This document shows, in pieces, positions 62,330 to 64,000 of a DNA stretch of 64,000 nt. The notes under the pieces were generated by a model that saw only the letters and a list, made by a program, of their open reading frames with translations, ran no database searches and was not told the DNA's origin. The translations under genes were made by a program, and so were the position numbers. Each line of letters begins with the position of its first letter. Position 1 is the first letter of the stretch. This DNA comes from Paragordius varius (Eukaryota; Nematomorpha), in NCBI GenBank assembly GCA_964247055.1, contig OZ176050.1, positions 7,688,001 through 7,752,000 of the forward strand. Reading direction: 5' to 3'.

Positions 62330-62884
62330 AGTCCTTCGATTCAAATTGGGGTAGTTGGATACGGCCTGTTTAAAATTAAAATCTTTAAATAATATGGAAG
62401 GAATCAAAACCATAGCAAAATTTTGCACTTATATAACATTAATAAACCGGAATATATAAAAAACATTTTTCAAAAATACTTGATAATACTTATTTTAAGC
62501 TAAAACCGAAAGGTAAAAATTTAGTCAACGTGGCATGCGTGCAATGGTAAAATTGAAAAATAATACGAAGTAACCAGCTTTTTCTATTTCTATCAATGTT
62601 AGATGTAATTTAAATAAAAAATTAGCTTTAATTTTACTCTTAAAATTAAATGAAGACGATATTTCGCAAAAAGTTTGCAAAATAAAAATGGCGTCCAAGT
62701 AGTTTGACATGGAAATTTTTTTTCAAAACAAAATTTTATTAAAATATTTTAGCCTATTTATATAATTTTATTGGGATAGAAGCATAAATTTAAATTAGGA
62801 ACGTTTCCTTCAGTAGTTTTTTTAAAATTTTGAATTTAATTTGGTCTGGGATATTTAGATACCCCAAATTGAATCGAAGTGTTC
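62330..62884. mobile_element. Inverted-repeat element, copy B of a tandem pair
   Basis: The left end is CCTTCGATTCAAATTGGGGT then AGTTGGATAC; the right end inverted is CTTCGATTCAATTTGGGGTA. About 640 bp downstream of copy A and clearly homologous across its length (TTTCTATCAATGTTAGATGT, AAAATGGCGTCC). A third, inverted, solo end (GGTATCCAACTACCCTAATT) lies at about 63009. Confidence 0.55.
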
Positions 62885-63174
62885 AAAATGATAATATTAA
62901 GTATTTTTAAATAAATAAATTTATTTTTCGATTTTTGGTTCTTAATGTTATATAAGTGCAACTTTACCTATGGATTTAATTCCGTCCCTATTTTCTGAAG
63001 GACTGAGGTATCCAACTACCCTAATTTGAATTGAAAGAGGAAATGAATCTGTTGTATCCAATTGTTATGTAAATAGCCTGCTTTCGTTTGATAAATATAA
63101 ATTATTTTGCATGTGTAACGATTATTTCCAATCATATGTATTATGTATGAACAAGATACAATGGTTGAAGAATA

Positions 63175-64000
63175 ATGCTTGCGAGCGAAAAGGGATTTGA
63201 CACCAATATAAATATTAATATCAAGGAGGAAGATCAATCAGAAAGTAATGTTTCAGTAGAACAACCTGCCGCTATTAGTGTTCAGTTTAGTAATGACCAA
63301 CTACAATTGTTACGGAACCAGATTATGGCCTATAAGTTGCTAGCGCGAAATCAGCCAGTACCTGATCACATTATATCCTATTTTCAGCAAAGTTTAGCCA
63401 CCACTAACAGTAAAAATTGTTTAAAATTAAGGTGTAATAACTTCTTTTGAGTCCGAAATCCCCTCTAATGTTACCTCTACTAGTGATCAACAACAACAGC
63501 TTGTTTCAAGTCATATAAGTACAGCTTCATCTGTGCTATTAGGTACATATATTTTATTAATTATCTTTTAATAATTTTAGTTTATCCTACTTAAGATGCT
63601 CATTCTACTCTTTTCAAGCTTTCTGAATAAAATTAATTAAAATATGTTTAAACAAAGACGCATAATAATAGCCTCACCATTTTATTCAACGAAAATTAAA
63701 TATAAAAAAGTTAAATGATTTTGAAAGCTGTGGTCATAATTTTATGCAATTTAATCATATAATTGTTTATCATGGATATATTTGATAATTAAAATTAAGT
63801 TCTGACCGTGTATTATATATACTTGCTTATTTGTTCAGGTATGTTTTTACATTTTCGTACAAAATTAATAACAAGAGTCTTATAATATATTTCACCCCTG
63901 GTTTGAATATTTAATAATTATTTTTTTATTTAATATACATAGAACCGCAAAATGATTTGGCAAGTTTGATTATGGCGCAACAATATCAAAATAAAATTAC
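63175..64000 (+). CDS. brm: Brahma/SMARCA2-4-like SWI/SNF ATPase, N-terminal part (runs off the window)
   Basis: Exons 63175-63409, 63432-63542 and 63943-64000 (cut by the window edge), all phase 1. The QLQ domain spans residues ~38-72: SVQFSNDQLQLLRNQIMAY and QIMAYKLLARNQPVPDHI. In animals the QLQ domain, with its near-invariant QIMAYK/R-LLAR core, is the N-terminal mark of Brahma/BRG1 chromatin-remodelling ATPases, where it mediates protein contacts. The helicase and bromodomain parts would lie beyond the window. The acidic start (KEEDQSE) and Gln/Ser-rich following exon suit that N-terminus. The first intron would be only 22 nt (63410-63431), as without it the frame closes at a TGA near 63450. 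The start ATG is the first in the open frame; an earlier 5' exon cannot be excluded. Confidence 0.7.

Noticed and set aside
1-64000. tRNA, rRNA, LTR element or Polinton
   Set aside because: None was recognised on reading both strands; a tRNA or profile search would be needed to exclude them fully.

Overview
This window is animal nuclear DNA. It is strongly AT-rich, the genes have many GT-AG introns, and AATAAA polyadenylation signals and DNA transposons are frequent. No bacterial-style operons, rRNA or tRNA were recognised. The gene set (KCMF1-like ZZ zinc-finger protein, ASB-type ankyrin/SOCS-box protein, LYRM1, an SDR11/farnesol-dehydrogenase-like enzyme, a PIGBOS1-like microprotein, a Brahma-type QLQ domain) fits an invertebrate, perhaps an arthropod. 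Species cannot be told by reading alone. No retrovirus, LTR element or Polinton was recognised.

Layout. 1-10.6 kb is a gene desert with two small MITEs, a short tandem duplication and Helitron debris, followed by a LINE 3'-end scrap at 10.65 kb. 11.75-16.85 kb (+) is a nine-exon secreted Gly/Pro-rich protein ending in a LamG-like jellyroll domain. 16.97-22.10 kb (-) is a four-exon SDR dehydrogenase, tail to tail with it; a 2.4-kb hAT copy fills almost all of its second intron. 23.9-24.8 kb is a long palindrome, followed by single-exon LYRM1 (24.92-25.32 kb, +). 25.4-36 kb is a transposon cluster: a TA-MITE, a nearly intact hAT with perfect 8-bp target duplication, an older hAT-like element, a Helitron with clean ends, a second palindrome and another hAT fragment.

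36.6-49.7 kb (+) holds a KCMF1-like N-terminus whose reading phase carries on through 18 further exons of Ser/Asn-rich, then acidic, low-complexity sequence (about 1,008 residues in one phase-consistent model). A foldback-like element with 21-bp terminal arrays lies in one of its introns. 49.8-50.15 kb (-) is a tight pair of microprotein ORFs, the first PIGBOS1-like, overlapping as TAATG. 50.66-56.94 kb (+) is the ankyrin/SOCS-box gene; its first intron holds a palindromic hAT derivative. 57-63 kb is repeats, including a second Helitron (-) with a degenerate ~320-bp internal array. From 63.2 kb to the window edge is the start of a gene with a QLQ domain.

The most unusual observations are two candidate ultrashort introns (23 and 22 nt) in two different genes, supported by homology or reading phase; the overlapping microprotein pair; the long tail on the KCMF1-like gene; and a set of transposon-derived inverted repeats lying in introns, several close to splice acceptors. 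All exon models were made by hand from splice motifs, phase and remembered family consensus; none was tested by alignment.
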